From the NCBI RefSeq assembly GCF_020873915.1, contig NZ_JAHWGP010000003.1, positions 332,236-396,235 of the forward strand: a stretch of 64,000 nucleotides of DNA, in the 5' to 3' direction. Below, one piece after another: positions 28,514 through 37,089 of the stretch. Every line of letters begins with the position of its first letter. Within the stretch, counting starts at the first letter, position 1. Source of the stretch: Streptomyces sp. DH5. GTDB lineage: Bacteria > Actinomycetota > Actinomycetes > Streptomycetales > Streptomycetaceae. Below the pieces are notes generated by a model. That model searched no databases and was not told the DNA's origin. It saw only the letters and a list, made by a program, of their open reading frames with translations. The translations under genes and the position numbers were made by a program.

Positions 28514-28720
28514 ATGACCGCTCGCACCCCTGATGCCGAGCCGCTGCTGACCCCGGCTGAGGTCGCCACCATGTTCCGCGTCGACCCCAAGACGGTCACG
28601 CGCTGGGCGAAGGCAGGCAAGCTCACGTCGATCCGCACGCTCGGCGGGCACCGCCGCTACCGCGAAGCCGAGGTCCGCGCACTGCTCGCGGGCATTCCGC
28701 AGCAGCGCAGCGAGGCCTGA
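28514..28720 (+). CDS. bldC: MerR-like developmental regulator BldC
   Basis: The 68-residue protein consists of one MerR-type winged helix: LLTPAEVATMFRVDPKTVTRWAKAGKLTSIRTLGGHRRYREAEVRALLAG. BldC binds head-to-tail along direct repeats and holds back premature sporulation in Streptomyces. The sequence is essentially identical to the known proteins. ATG 28514 has GAGGAGG 6 nt upstream. The gene is monocistronic, with a terminator 150 nt beyond the stop. The 28721-28870 trailer holds no ORF of note. Confidence 0.97.
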   Translation: MTARTPDAEPLLTPAEVATMFRVDPKTVTRWAKAGKLTSIRTLGGHRRYREAEVRALLAGIPQQRSEA

Positions 28721-28870
28721 ACCACCGCATGAACCGGGCAGCGCCGGCCGGTCCCCCACTGGTCGAGACGCCCGGGAACACAGGCTCCAAGCGACGCGGG
28801 GACTGCCCCAACAGGCCCTTCGCCCAAGCCGATCGAAGCTTTCCAGGCAACTGAACACGGGTGCGTCGTC

Positions 28871-28910
28871 GATCGCGCTGGACTCCGCCGGGTCCAGCGC
28901 GATCTTTTTT
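28871..28910 (+). terminator. intrinsic terminator after bldC
   Basis: Arms GATCGCGCTGGAC / GTCCAGCGCGATC (13 bp, perfect) are followed by six T residues. This is one of the few classical U-tract terminators in the window. Confidence 0.85.
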
Positions 28911-29155
28911 GTGCGCTGTTGGTGGGCCGGCGCCGCCCGGGCCGGGGCCCGGGGTGCCCGGTGCGCGGGCCTGTCGGAGTCTGGGTGCGGGTGGGGGGTC
29001 ACTCGCGCACCGGCCGGTGCGGACTTCTCCGGGAGGTGCAATTGCACATATTAAATTGACTGGTTGTAGGGCGGGTGTAGGTACCGCACTTTCTGAAACT
29101 CATGCGGTGACACCCGTCACATATCAGTCGGCTTGTTGAGCCTGTGGCATATGCG

Positions 29156-29344
29156 CTAGAGCGAACGCCCGTTGGGAGCGGGTTGTTCCGCAGCTGGTTC
29201 CGGCGGGTCGGGCGGGGTGTCCAGCGCCAGCCGCAACAGGCGGTGGCGGATGGGGCAGTGACGCGTCAGATGCCGGTACGACGACGCGGCCGACAGGTGC
29301 GCGCGCAGCAGCGCCCGCGTCTCGTGCCTGGCCGTTGCCGCCAT
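29156..29344 (-). CDS. small DUF6274-type protein
   Basis: The 62-residue ORF reads MAATARHETRALLRAHLSAASSYRHLTRHCPIRHRLLRLALD and ends in a Pro/Ala tail. I recognise this as the small Streptomyces family named DUF6274, usually with Cys-x2-C-like spacing around HCPxxHRLLRL. Here the second cysteine is Arg (HCPIRH). GGAGGC lies 5-7 nt before ATG 29344. Longer in-frame starts would run through tRNA-Asp and are rejected. The 245-nt gap 28911-29155 contains the palindrome GTGCAATTGCAC (29036-29047) and no other gene. The function is unknown. Confidence 0.7.
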   Translation of the reverse strand: MAATARHETRALLRAHLSAASSYRHLTRHCPIRHRLLRLALDTPPDPPEPAAEQPAPNGRSL

Positions 29345-29491
29345 GAGCCGCCTCCAGGGGGCCGCACGGAGTCGGGTCCTGTTCCTGGAGTACCGAGGGG
29401 CGCCAGGCCCGTCAAGGCGGCGTGGAGCGCCGGAGAGGGCGCGCAGAGGCCCGGAGCGGCACGGACGGGAAGACCTGGGCCGCTCCACGCG

Positions 29492-29524
29492 GAAGGCCCG
29501 CATCTCCGGGAGATGCGGGCCTTC
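29492..29524 (-). terminator. terminator of tRNA-Asp
   Basis: Perfect 15-bp arms (GAAGGCCCGCATCTC / GAGATGCGGGCCTTC) with a 3-nt loop lie 3' of tRNA-Asp on the minus strand. Confidence 0.8.
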
Positions 29525-29531
29525 TTCACTG

Positions 29532-29606
29532 CGGTCCTGACGGGATTTGAACCCGCGGCCTCCACCTTGACAGGGTGGCGAGCACTCCAAACTGCTCCAC
29601 AGGACC
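29532..29606 (-). tRNA. tRNA-Asp (GTC)
   Basis: The 75-nt cloverleaf has acceptor GGTCCTG/CAGGACC, anticodon loop CTGTCAA (GTC) and T-loop GTTCAAATC. It is identical over its length to the copy at 33886-33960. Confidence 0.96.
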
Positions 29607-29699
29607 TGGTTTCGCAGAGCCATTCGTGCGTTGCGCTGCGAGAAGGACTGTACAGGAGGGGGAGCCCCCTGGTCGAACTCACCCGGTGTGCGGGCGCGG

Positions 29700-32600
29700 T
29701 CACGGAACGGCGGCGTCGATCGCCTTCACGATCCGCTTGTCCGACACGGGGTACGCCGTGCCGAGCGCGTGGGCGAAGTAGCTCACCCGCAGCTCCTCGA
29801 TCATCCAGCGGATGTCCAGCACCTCGCGCGGAACGGGCCGCCCCTGCGGCATCTGTTCCAGCAGCCACGCGTACTCGTCCCGCATCTCGTGGACCTTCGC
29901 CATCCGCGTCGTGTCCCGCTGCGCGTTCGCCGGCATCTGCTGCAGCCGGCGGTCCGCGGCCACCAGGTACCGCATCAGGTCCGGCAACCGACGAAGCCCC
30001 GCCGCGGTCACGAAACCGGGCCGTACGAGCCCGTCCAGCTGCGTCCGGACGTCCTGGAGGTTCGCCAGCAGCGCGGGGCTGCGCACGTCCTTCAGGCGGC
30101 GCTCACAGGCCTGCCACGCGGCCAGCACCTGCTGCACCTGACCGACGGCGCGGACCGTCGTGTCGACGATCTCAGCCCGGACCTTGTCGAACAGCTTCCG
30201 GAACGACTCCTCGTCCCAGACCGGTCCGCCGAAGTCCGCGATCAGTTTGTCCGCCGCGGCCGTCGCGCAGTCGTCGAACAGGGCCTGCACCGAACCGTGC
30301 GGGTTCGCCGAAAGCGCCAGCTTCTGCGGGTTGGTCAGCTTCTCGGAAGCGAACTTCGCGGGGTTCACCGGGATACCGAGCAGGATCAGCCGCCGGGTGC
30401 CCTTCCACATTGCTTCCGCCTGCTCGGCCTCCGAGTCGAACAGCCGCACGGAGACCGAGTCGCCGTCGTCCACGAGCGCCGGGTACGCCCTGACCGGCTG
30501 GCCGGCCCGGCGGGTCTCGAACACCCGGGCGAGGGAACCGATCGTCCAGTCGGTCAGGCCCTTGCGCTCCAGCGACTCCCCGCCCTGACGCTGAGCCGTC
30601 GCTGCGGCCGCCTGCGAGAGCGCCTTGCGCGCCTTCGGCCGCAGCCGGAGCTTCAGTGCCTCCAGGTCCTTGTCCTCGGCGAGGGTGCGGCGCCGCTCGT
30701 CGACGATCCGGAACGTCACCTTCAAGTGGTCGGGCACGCGTGCCCAGTCGAAGTCCTCCGCCTCGAACGGCACCCCGACCATGCGCTTGAGCTCACGGGC
30801 CATCGTGACCGTCAGCGGCTCCTGCAGGGGCACCGACCGCTCCAGGAACGCCTTCGCGAAGTTCGGCGCCGGCACGTAGTTGCGGCGGATCGGCTTGGGC
30901 AGCGACCGGATCAGCTCCGTGACGACGTCCTCCCGCAGGCCCGGGATCTGCCAGTCGAAGCCCTCGTCCGTCACCTGGTTCAGCACCTGGAGCGGGATGT
31001 GGACGGTCACACCGTCGGCGTCCGCGCCCGGCTCGAACTGGTACGTCACCCGGAACTTCAGCGGACCCTGCCGCCAGGAGTCGGGATAGTCGGCCTTGGT
31101 GACCGCCTCCGCCGACTCACGGATCAGCATCTCGCGCTCGAAGTCGAGGAAGTCCGGCTGCTCGTGCCGCTTGTGCTTCCACCACGAGTCGAAGTGCGCC
31201 CCGGACACCACGTGTTCGGGGATCCGCTGCTCGTAGAAGTCGAACAGGGTCTCGTCGTCGACCATGATGTCCCGGCGCCGGGCGCGGTGCTCCAGCTCCT
31301 CGACCTCGGTCAGCAGCTTCCGGTTGTCGGCGTAGAACTTGTGGTGGGTGCGCCAGTCGCCCTCGACCAGCGCGTTGCGGATGAACAGCTCGCGGCTGGC
31401 CTCCGGGTCGATCCGCCCGTAGTTCACCTTGCGCTGCGCCACGATCGGCACGCCGTACAGGGTGACCTTCTCGTACGCCATCACGGCCGCCTGGTCCTTC
31501 TCCCAGTGCGGCTCGCTGTAGGTGCGCTTGAGCAGGTGCTCGGCGAGCGGTTCCACCCACTCCGGCTCGATCTTCGCGTTGACCCGCGCCCAGAGCCGGG
31601 ACGTCTCCACCAGCTCGGCCGACATCACGAACCGCGGCGGCTTCTTGAACAGCGCCGACCCCGGGAAGATGGCGAACTTGGCGTTGCGCGCGCCCAGGTA
31701 CTCGTTGCGGCCGCCGTCCTTGCGGCCGCCGCCCTGACCGGAGTCCTTGGACTCCTTCACGTCCTTCATGCCGACGTGCGAGAGCAGGCCGGACAGCAGC
31801 GACACGTGGATGCGGTCCTCGGCGGCGTCCTCCTCGTTCAGATGGACGCCCATCTGCCGGGCGACGGTCCGCAGTTGCGTGTAGATGTCCTGCCACTCGC
31901 GGATCCGCAGGAAGTTCAGGTACTCCTGCTTGCACATCCGCCGGAACGACGAGGAGCCGCGCTCCTTCTGCTGCTCGCGGACGTACCGCCAGAGGTTGAG
32001 GAAGGCGAGGAAGTCGCTGGACTCGTCCCGGAAGCGGGCGTGCTGCTGATCGGCCTGCGTCTGTTTGTCCGCCGGCCGCTCGCGCGGGTCCTGGATCGAC
32101 AGCGCGGCCGCGATGACCATGACCTCGCGGGCGCAGCCGTTGCGGTCCGCCTCCAGCACCATGCGCGCCAGCCGGGGGTCGACCGGCAGCTGTGCCAGCT
32201 TCCGCCCGGTCTGGGTGAGCCGCTTGCGCGGGTCCTTCTGCGTCGCGTCCAGTGCGCCCAGCTCCTGGAGCAGCTGGACGCCGTCGCGGATGTTGCGGTG
32301 GTCCGGCGGGTCGATGAAGGGGAACTTCTCGATCTCGCCCAGGCCGGCCGCCGTCATCTGGAGGATGACCGAGGCGAGGTTGGTCCGCAGGATCTCCGCG
32401 TCGGTGAACTCCGGACGGGTCAGGAAGTCGTCCTCGGAGTACAGCCGGATGCAGATGCCGTCCGAGGTACGGCCGCAGCGGCCCTTGCGCTGGTTGGCGC
32501 TGGCCTGCGACACCGGTTCGATCGGCAGTCGCTGCACCTTGGTGCGGTGGCTGTAGCGGGAGATCCGGGCGAAGCCGGGGTCGATGACGTACTTGATGCC

Positions 32601-33680
32601 GGGCACGGTGAGGGAGGTCTCGGCCACGTTGGTCGCCAGGACGATCCTGCGTCCGGTGTGCTGCTGGAACACCCGGTGCTGTTCGGCGTGCGACAGCCGG
32701 GCGTAGAGCGGCAGGACCTCGGTCGACCGGTACCGCTTCTTCGTGAGCGCGTCCGCCGTGTCGCGGATCTCCCGCTCACCGGAGAGGAACACCAGGATGT
32801 CGCCGGGGCCCTCCGCCATCAGCTCCTCGACCGCGTCGGTGATCGCGGTGATCTGGTCCCGGTCGGCGTCGTCGGAGTCCTCCTCCAGCAGCGGCCGGTA
32901 GCGGACCTCCACCGGATACGTCCGCCCGCTGACCTCGATGATCGGCGCGTCACCGAAGTGCCGGGAGAAACGCTCCGGGTCGATGGTCGCCGAGGTGATG
33001 ACGACCTTGAGGTCCGGACGCTTCGGCAGCAGCTGTGCGAGATAGCCGAGCAGGAAGTCGATGTTCAGCGACCGCTCGTGCGCCTCGTCGATGATGATCG
33101 TGTCGTAGGCGCGCAGCTCACGGTCGGTCTGGATCTCCGCGAGGAGGATGCCGTCGGTCATCAGCTTGATGAACGTGGCGTCCGGGTTCACCTGGTCGGT
33201 GAAGCGGACCTTCCAGCCGACGGCCTCTCCGAGCGGCGTGTCCAGCTCCTCGGCGACCCGCTCGGCCACCGTGCGGGCGGCGATGCGCCGGGGCTGGGTG
33301 TGGCCGATCATGCCCCGGACGCCTCGGCCCAGCTCCATGCAGATCTTCGGGATCTGCGTGGTCTTTCCGGATCCCGTCTCACCGGCGACGATCACGACCT
33401 GGTGGTCACGGATCGCCTCGGCGATCGCGTCCTTCTTCTGGCTGACGGGCAGCTGCTCCGGGTAGCGCACCTCCGGCACCCGGGCACGGCGGCCCGTCAT
33501 CCGCTCCTCGGCCGCGGCGATCTCCGCTCCGATCTCGGTGAGCACGGCGGCGCGGGCCTCCGGCTTACGGATCTTGCGGGCACCCTCGAGCCGCCGTCCG
33601 AGCCGGTGCGCGTCGCGCAGCGAGAGCTCGGTGAGTCGGGAGGCGAGGGAGTCGAGAGCGGGGGCAGAGTGCGTAGACAT
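29700..33680 (-). CDS. hrpA: ATP-dependent RNA helicase HrpA
   Basis: The large DEAH-box RNA helicase has 1,326 residues, close to the usual bacterial HrpA size. Walker A GETGSGKT is at 100-107. Other motifs are [38 protein letters not shown], the [16 protein letters not shown] block, [28 protein letters not shown] and [20 protein letters not shown]. A helicase-associated (HA2/OB) region and a long DUF3418-type C-terminal half follow. It acts on ribosome-bound or structured RNA in the cytosol. ATG 33680 gives the family N-terminus. Four tRNA genes on the same strand flank it. Confidence 0.97.
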   Translation of the reverse strand: [1326 protein letters not shown]

Positions 33681-33755
33681 ACGGACTCCAGGATCTCATC
33701 CCGCGAAAATTCGCGGCCAACGATTTTGACGGGGCACGTCGTCGGGACGCACAAC

Positions 33756-33782
33756 AAGGCCCCGATCGATGATCGGGGCCTT
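33756..33782 (-). terminator. terminator of the tRNA-Glu/Asp/Phe cluster
   Basis: Perfect 12-bp arms (AAGGCCCCGATC / GATCGGGGCCTT) with a GAT loop lie 3' of tRNA-Phe on the minus strand. Confidence 0.75.
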
Positions 33783-33787
33783 TGCTG

Positions 33788-33861
33788 TGGCTGGGGCCGG
33801 GGTCGAACCGGCGACCTATCGCTTTTCAGGCGATCGCTCGTACCAACTGAGCTACCCAGCC
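33788..33861 (-). tRNA. tRNA-Phe (GAA)
   Basis: The 74-nt cloverleaf has acceptor GGCTGGG/CCCAGCC, anticodon loop CTGAAAA (GAA) and T-loop GTTCGACCC. Confidence 0.95.
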
Positions 33862-33864
33862 GCG

Positions 33865-33882
33865 GTGTTTCACGTGAAACAC
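33865..33882. other. parS: parS centromere site (ParB binding)
   Basis: The 16-bp word TGTTTCACGTGAAACA at 33866-33881 is a perfect palindrome and equals the Streptomyces/Bacillus parS consensus. One more flanking G:C pair extends it to 18 bp. It lies in the 24-nt gap between tRNA-Phe and tRNA-Asp. ParB loads here and helps organise the oriC-proximal chromosome during segregation and sporulation. Its presence supports an oriC-proximal location. Confidence 0.93.
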
Positions 33883-33885
33883 CAG

Positions 33886-33960
33886 CGGTCCTGACGGGAT
33901 TTGAACCCGCGGCCTCCACCTTGACAGGGTGGCGAGCACTCCAAACTGCTCCACAGGACC
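33886..33960 (-). tRNA. tRNA-Asp (GTC)
   Basis: The 75-nt sequence is the same as the tRNA-Asp at 29532-29606, so the locus has two copies flanking hrpA. Confidence 0.96.
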
Positions 33961-33997
33961 AAGCGTGTCGTACGACAGTGTCGCACAGGGTGGTGCG

Positions 33998-34070
33998 TGC
34001 CCCCAACGGGATTCGAACCCGTGCTACCGCCTTGAAAGGGCGGCGTCCTAGGCCGCTAGACGATGAGGGC
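33998..34070 (-). tRNA. tRNA-Glu (TTC)
   Basis: The 73-nt cloverleaf has acceptor GCCCTCA/TGGGGGC (one G-U), anticodon loop CTTTCAA (TTC) and T-loop GTTCGAATC. It is first in transcription order of the Glu-Asp-Phe cluster. Confidence 0.96.
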
Positions 34071-34150
34071 TATCGGCCCGCCTGGGCGCTTCTCAGCGCG
34101 TCGGGGACGTGAGAAGCATATGGGATGGCGGGAGGGATCGCCAAAACGGT

Positions 34151-35785
34151 TTACGGCGCGGGCGTCGAGCGGCTTCCGGGGGAGGGGGACGGCGGGGTGG
34201 TCGCGGGGGTGCCGGAGGGTGAGGGCGAGGGGGAGCCCGAGGGCGAGGGCGAGGTGTTCGCGCCCGGCTGGTTCTCCTCCGGCAGGTGGCGGCTGACCTC
34301 CGCCGTGGTCAGCCCGAGCCCGCCCAGTTCGATCGAGTCCCAGGCCTGGAGGCGGCGGCTTTCGCGGTCGAAGTAGAGGATCGACGTCTCGATGGGGTCG
34401 GGATACTTGCCCTCGATCGCGCGCAGGCCGCTCCCGCCGGTGGAGCCCTCGACGCGGAGCCGGGTGCCGTACCGCATCACCTCGGTCTCCTCGCGGTGGA
34501 TGTGCCCGGCCAGCACCAGGGGCACGGTGCCGTCGACCTCGCGGGCGGCCGACGGCTCGTGGGCGAGGGCGACGTCCACCGGGGTGCCGGCGGCGCGCTG
34601 GTCGCGCAGGGCGGAGGCGAGGCGGGCGCCCGCCAGTTCCTGCGACTGCGCGGCGCCGGTCCTGGTGGAGCGGTCGGGGGTGAACTGCGGGTCGCCGATC
34701 CCGGCGAAGCGCAGGCCGGCCACGGTCTTCGCCCTGCCGTGGTCGAGGACGTGGACGTTCTTCAAGCCCTCCAGATAGCGCTGGGTGACCAGGGAGTCGT
34801 GGTTGCCGCGGACCCAGACGTAGGGGGCGCCGAGGTCCTCGATGGGGTCCAGGAAGCCGTTCTCGGCGGCGGTGCCGTGGTCCATGGTGTCGCCGGTGTC
34901 GACGATCACGTCCACCCGGTACTGCTTCACCAGCGAGGCGATGATCTTCCAGCTCGCCGGGTTGAGGTGGATGTCGGAGACGTGCAGGACGCGGAGGGTG
35001 GTCGGGTCGGACTGGAAGGCGGGGAGGGTGGAGGTGGCGTCGTAGAGCTTGGTCACGTTGGTGACGAGGCGGGCCAGCTCCTTCTGGTACACGTCGAACT
35101 CGGTGACGATGCTGCGCGCGTCGCCGACCAGGGACGGGGCGGAGGAGAGCAGGCCGGAGAACCTGGGCTCCAGGACGGAGTCGGGGTTCCAGGTGGCGTA
35201 GGCGGTGCCGCCGGAGGCGGCCAGCAGGGTGAGTGCGAGGCCGCCGGCGGCGAGGGCGCGGCGGGGCCGGCGGTAGACGAGCAGGCCGAGCGCCGTGGCG
35301 CCGGTGACGACGGCGACGCAGGAGCGCACGGCGAGGTCCGCGGTGCCGTGGGCGATGTCCCGGGTGACCTCGTCCTGGAGACCGGAGAGGCGCTCGGGGT
35401 GGTCGACCAGGGCCTGGGAGCGTTCGGGGTCGAGCTGGTCGACGTTGACGTCGAGGCGTACGGGGGCGGTGTGGCTGTCGAGCTGGAGCGCGCCCAGCGG
35501 AGAGACATTGATCTTGGTGCCGCCGGTGAGGGAGGGGCGCAGGGTCATCGTGGTGTTCATGGGGCCGACGGGGACGCGTACGTCGCCGACGACGAGGAGT
35601 CCGAGCCAGGCGCCGAGGACGACCACGGCGACCAGGCCGGCGGCGCGTGTCCAGGGACGGGCCCCGGGGGCGAGGGCGGACGGCGTGGCCGCGGGCCGTC
35701 GTGAGCGGTGGCGGCGGGTGAGTGCCCGCGGGACCCGTCGGATGCGGTGGACGACGTTCGTGACGGGGGAGGGGACGCGGGCCAT
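34151..35785 (-). CDS. membrane-bound calcineurin-type metallophosphoesterase
   Basis: The 544-residue protein has an N-terminal basic stretch, a membrane helix at about 48-70 (AAGLVAVVVLGAWLGLLVVG), an external region of about 120 residues and further hydrophobic segments near 190 and 215. The C-terminal phosphoesterase domain carries the metal motifs LHVSDIHLNP, VDTGDTMDHG, VRGNHDS and LAGHIHREE. The extreme C-terminus is a Ser/Pro-rich tail. ATG 35785 starts the conserved part. Start codons further upstream run antisense through the metallopeptidase gene and are rejected. The substrate is unknown. Confidence 0.9.
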   Translation of the reverse strand: MARVPSPVTNVVHRIRRVPRALTRRHRSRRPAATPSALAPGARPWTRAAGLVAVVVLGAWLGLLVVGDVRVPVGPMNTTMTLRPSLTGGTKINVSPLGALQLDSHTAPVRLDVNVDQLDPERSQALVDHPERLSGLQDEVTRDIAHGTADLAVRSCVAVVTGATALGLLVYRRPRRALAAGGLALTLLAASGGTAYATWNPDSVLEPRFSGLLSSAPSLVGDARSIVTEFDVYQKELARLVTNVTKLYDATSTLPAFQSDPTTLRVLHVSDIHLNPASWKIIASLVKQYRVDVIVDTGDTMDHGTAAENGFLDPIEDLGAPYVWVRGNHDSLVTQRYLEGLKNVHVLDHGRAKTVAGLRFAGIGDPQFTPDRSTRTGAAQSQELAGARLASALRDQRAAGTPVDVALAHEPSAAREVDGTVPLVLAGHIHREETEVMRYGTRLRVEGSTGGSGLRAIEGKYPDPIETSILYFDRESRRLQAWDSIELGGLGLTTAEVSRHLPEENQPGANTSPSPSGSPSPSPSGTPATTPPSPSPGSRSTPAP

Positions 35786-35869
35786 TGGTCCCGTATGCCC
35801 AAGCCGCGGACGGGATATGCGGGTGTCCCGCGCATCTCGTACGGACGGCCCGTGCCCGACAATGGCTCT

Positions 35870-36220
35870 GTGCTGGAGATGACGCGGGAGAAGTTCGAGG
35901 AGCTGGTCTCCGAGGCGCTGGACCGGATTCCGCCGGAGCTGACGCGGCTGATGGACAACGTCGCGGTGTTCGTCGAGGACGAGCCGCCGGCGGACGACCC
36001 GGAGCTGCTCGGGCTCTACGAGGGAACCCCCCTGACGGAGCGGGGCGAGTGGTACGCCGGGGTGCTGCCGGACCGCATCACCATCTACCGCGGGCCCACG
36101 CTGCGCATGTGCGAGACCAGCGAGGACGTGGTCGCCGAGACGGAGATCACGGTGGTGCACGAGATCGCGCACCACTTCGGGATCGACGACGCCCGACTGC
36201 ACGCGCTCGGGTACGGCTAG
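35870..36220 (+). CDS. small zincin-like metallopeptidase
   Basis: The 116-residue protein of the minimal-zincin class has zinc motif HEIAHHFGID with HEIAH at 97-101. Leading blocks are FEELVSEALDRIPPEL, NVAVFVEDEPP, LLGLYEGTPL and PDRITIYRGP. The fold is complete in about 115 residues, and no signal peptide is seen. The natural substrate of the family is not known. GTG 35870 gives MLEMTREKFEEL. ATG 35879 is an alternative. It starts 84 nt from the divergent phosphoesterase gene, so the two share a short promoter region. Confidence 0.88.
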   Translation: MLEMTREKFEELVSEALDRIPPELTRLMDNVAVFVEDEPPADDPELLGLYEGTPLTERGEWYAGVLPDRITIYRGPTLRMCETSEDVVAETEITVVHEIAHHFGIDDARLHALGYG

Positions 36221-36293
36221 GCCGTACGCGTGTCTTCTTGCGGGTGGCGGGAGTTGGGGTTGTCGACCCTGTACTCCCAACGGAGGTGGCCCC

Positions 36294-36842
36294 GTGCGCC
36301 GCTTGTACGTACCCGTCCGCCTGGCCGTCACGCTCGTCGCCGTCGCGGCCGTCGCCGGCTGTGTGAGCGTGGGTGAGGACGGAGGCGGGGCCGCCGGGCC
36401 GTCGCACTCGACGGGCAGGACGGGCGACCGGGCGCCGGACGGGGGCGGAGCCGGTCCGGGCGGCGGGTCCGGGTACGGCGCCGCGGCCGCCGACGGCGAG
36501 CGCCCGGACGGCGGCGGGGGCAAGGGGCGCGAGGGCGAGGGCGAGGACGGGAAGGGCGGGGCGGGGAAGCGGGCGTCGGCCGAAGCGTCCCCGTCCGCGG
36601 GGGCGAGCGGGTCGGCACCGGCCGACGCCGGACCCGGCGGCGTTCCGGGCCCGGCTCCCGACGAGGGCCCCGCCGTGCCGGAGCCGACCCGGACCCCGGA
36701 CCCGGAACCCACACCGACGCCGCCGGAGCCGTCACAGCAGCCGGAACCGACCCAGGCGGAGCCGTCCTCCTCGGCGCACGAGCCACCCGGGACCCAGTTG
36801 GCACGGCGGGAGCCGGCACCGGAAGCGGGGGCGCCCGCCTGA
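36294..36842 (+). CDS. low-complexity lipoprotein of unknown function
   Basis: The 182-residue product begins with a basic start, a hydrophobic core and lipobox-like VAGC near residue 23 (LVAVAAVAGCVSV). The whole mature part is Gly-, Asp-, Pro- and Glu-rich and probably disordered (TPDPEPTPTPPEPSQQPEPTQAEP). It should be tethered outside the membrane and could serve as a wall-spanning spacer. GTG 36294 has GGAGG 7 nt upstream. No fold is recognised. Confidence 0.75.
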   Translation: MRRLYVPVRLAVTLVAVAAVAGCVSVGEDGGGAAGPSHSTGRTGDRAPDGGGAGPGGGSGYGAAAADGERPDGGGGKGREGEGEDGKGGAGKRASAEASPSAGASGSAPADAGPGGVPGPAPDEGPAVPEPTRTPDPEPTPTPPEPSQQPEPTQAEPSSSAHEPPGTQLARREPAPEAGAPA

Positions 36843-37089
36843 GAACTCCCGTCCCGCTTTCCTGCCTGCCCGACCCCGCACTGACCTGCCGATTTGCTCC
36901 CGGGGGGTCAAGGTGCGTATGGTGGCAGATCGTTTGATCCTATTTGCCCGGCGCCACTGCAGAGCGCGCCGTGTGGCGCGTACTCTCCCTTACCGTGGTG
37001 GACCGCATCGAGGCGGTCGTTATTGCGAATCGCGAATCACGGAGTTGACGGGCGCGTGCCGAAGAGACTCCGGAAGGTTTCGCATTCGT

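Noticed and set aside
28861-29139. 92-residue plus-strand open frame after bldC
   Set aside because: It runs through the bldC terminator hairpin and has no coding bias.
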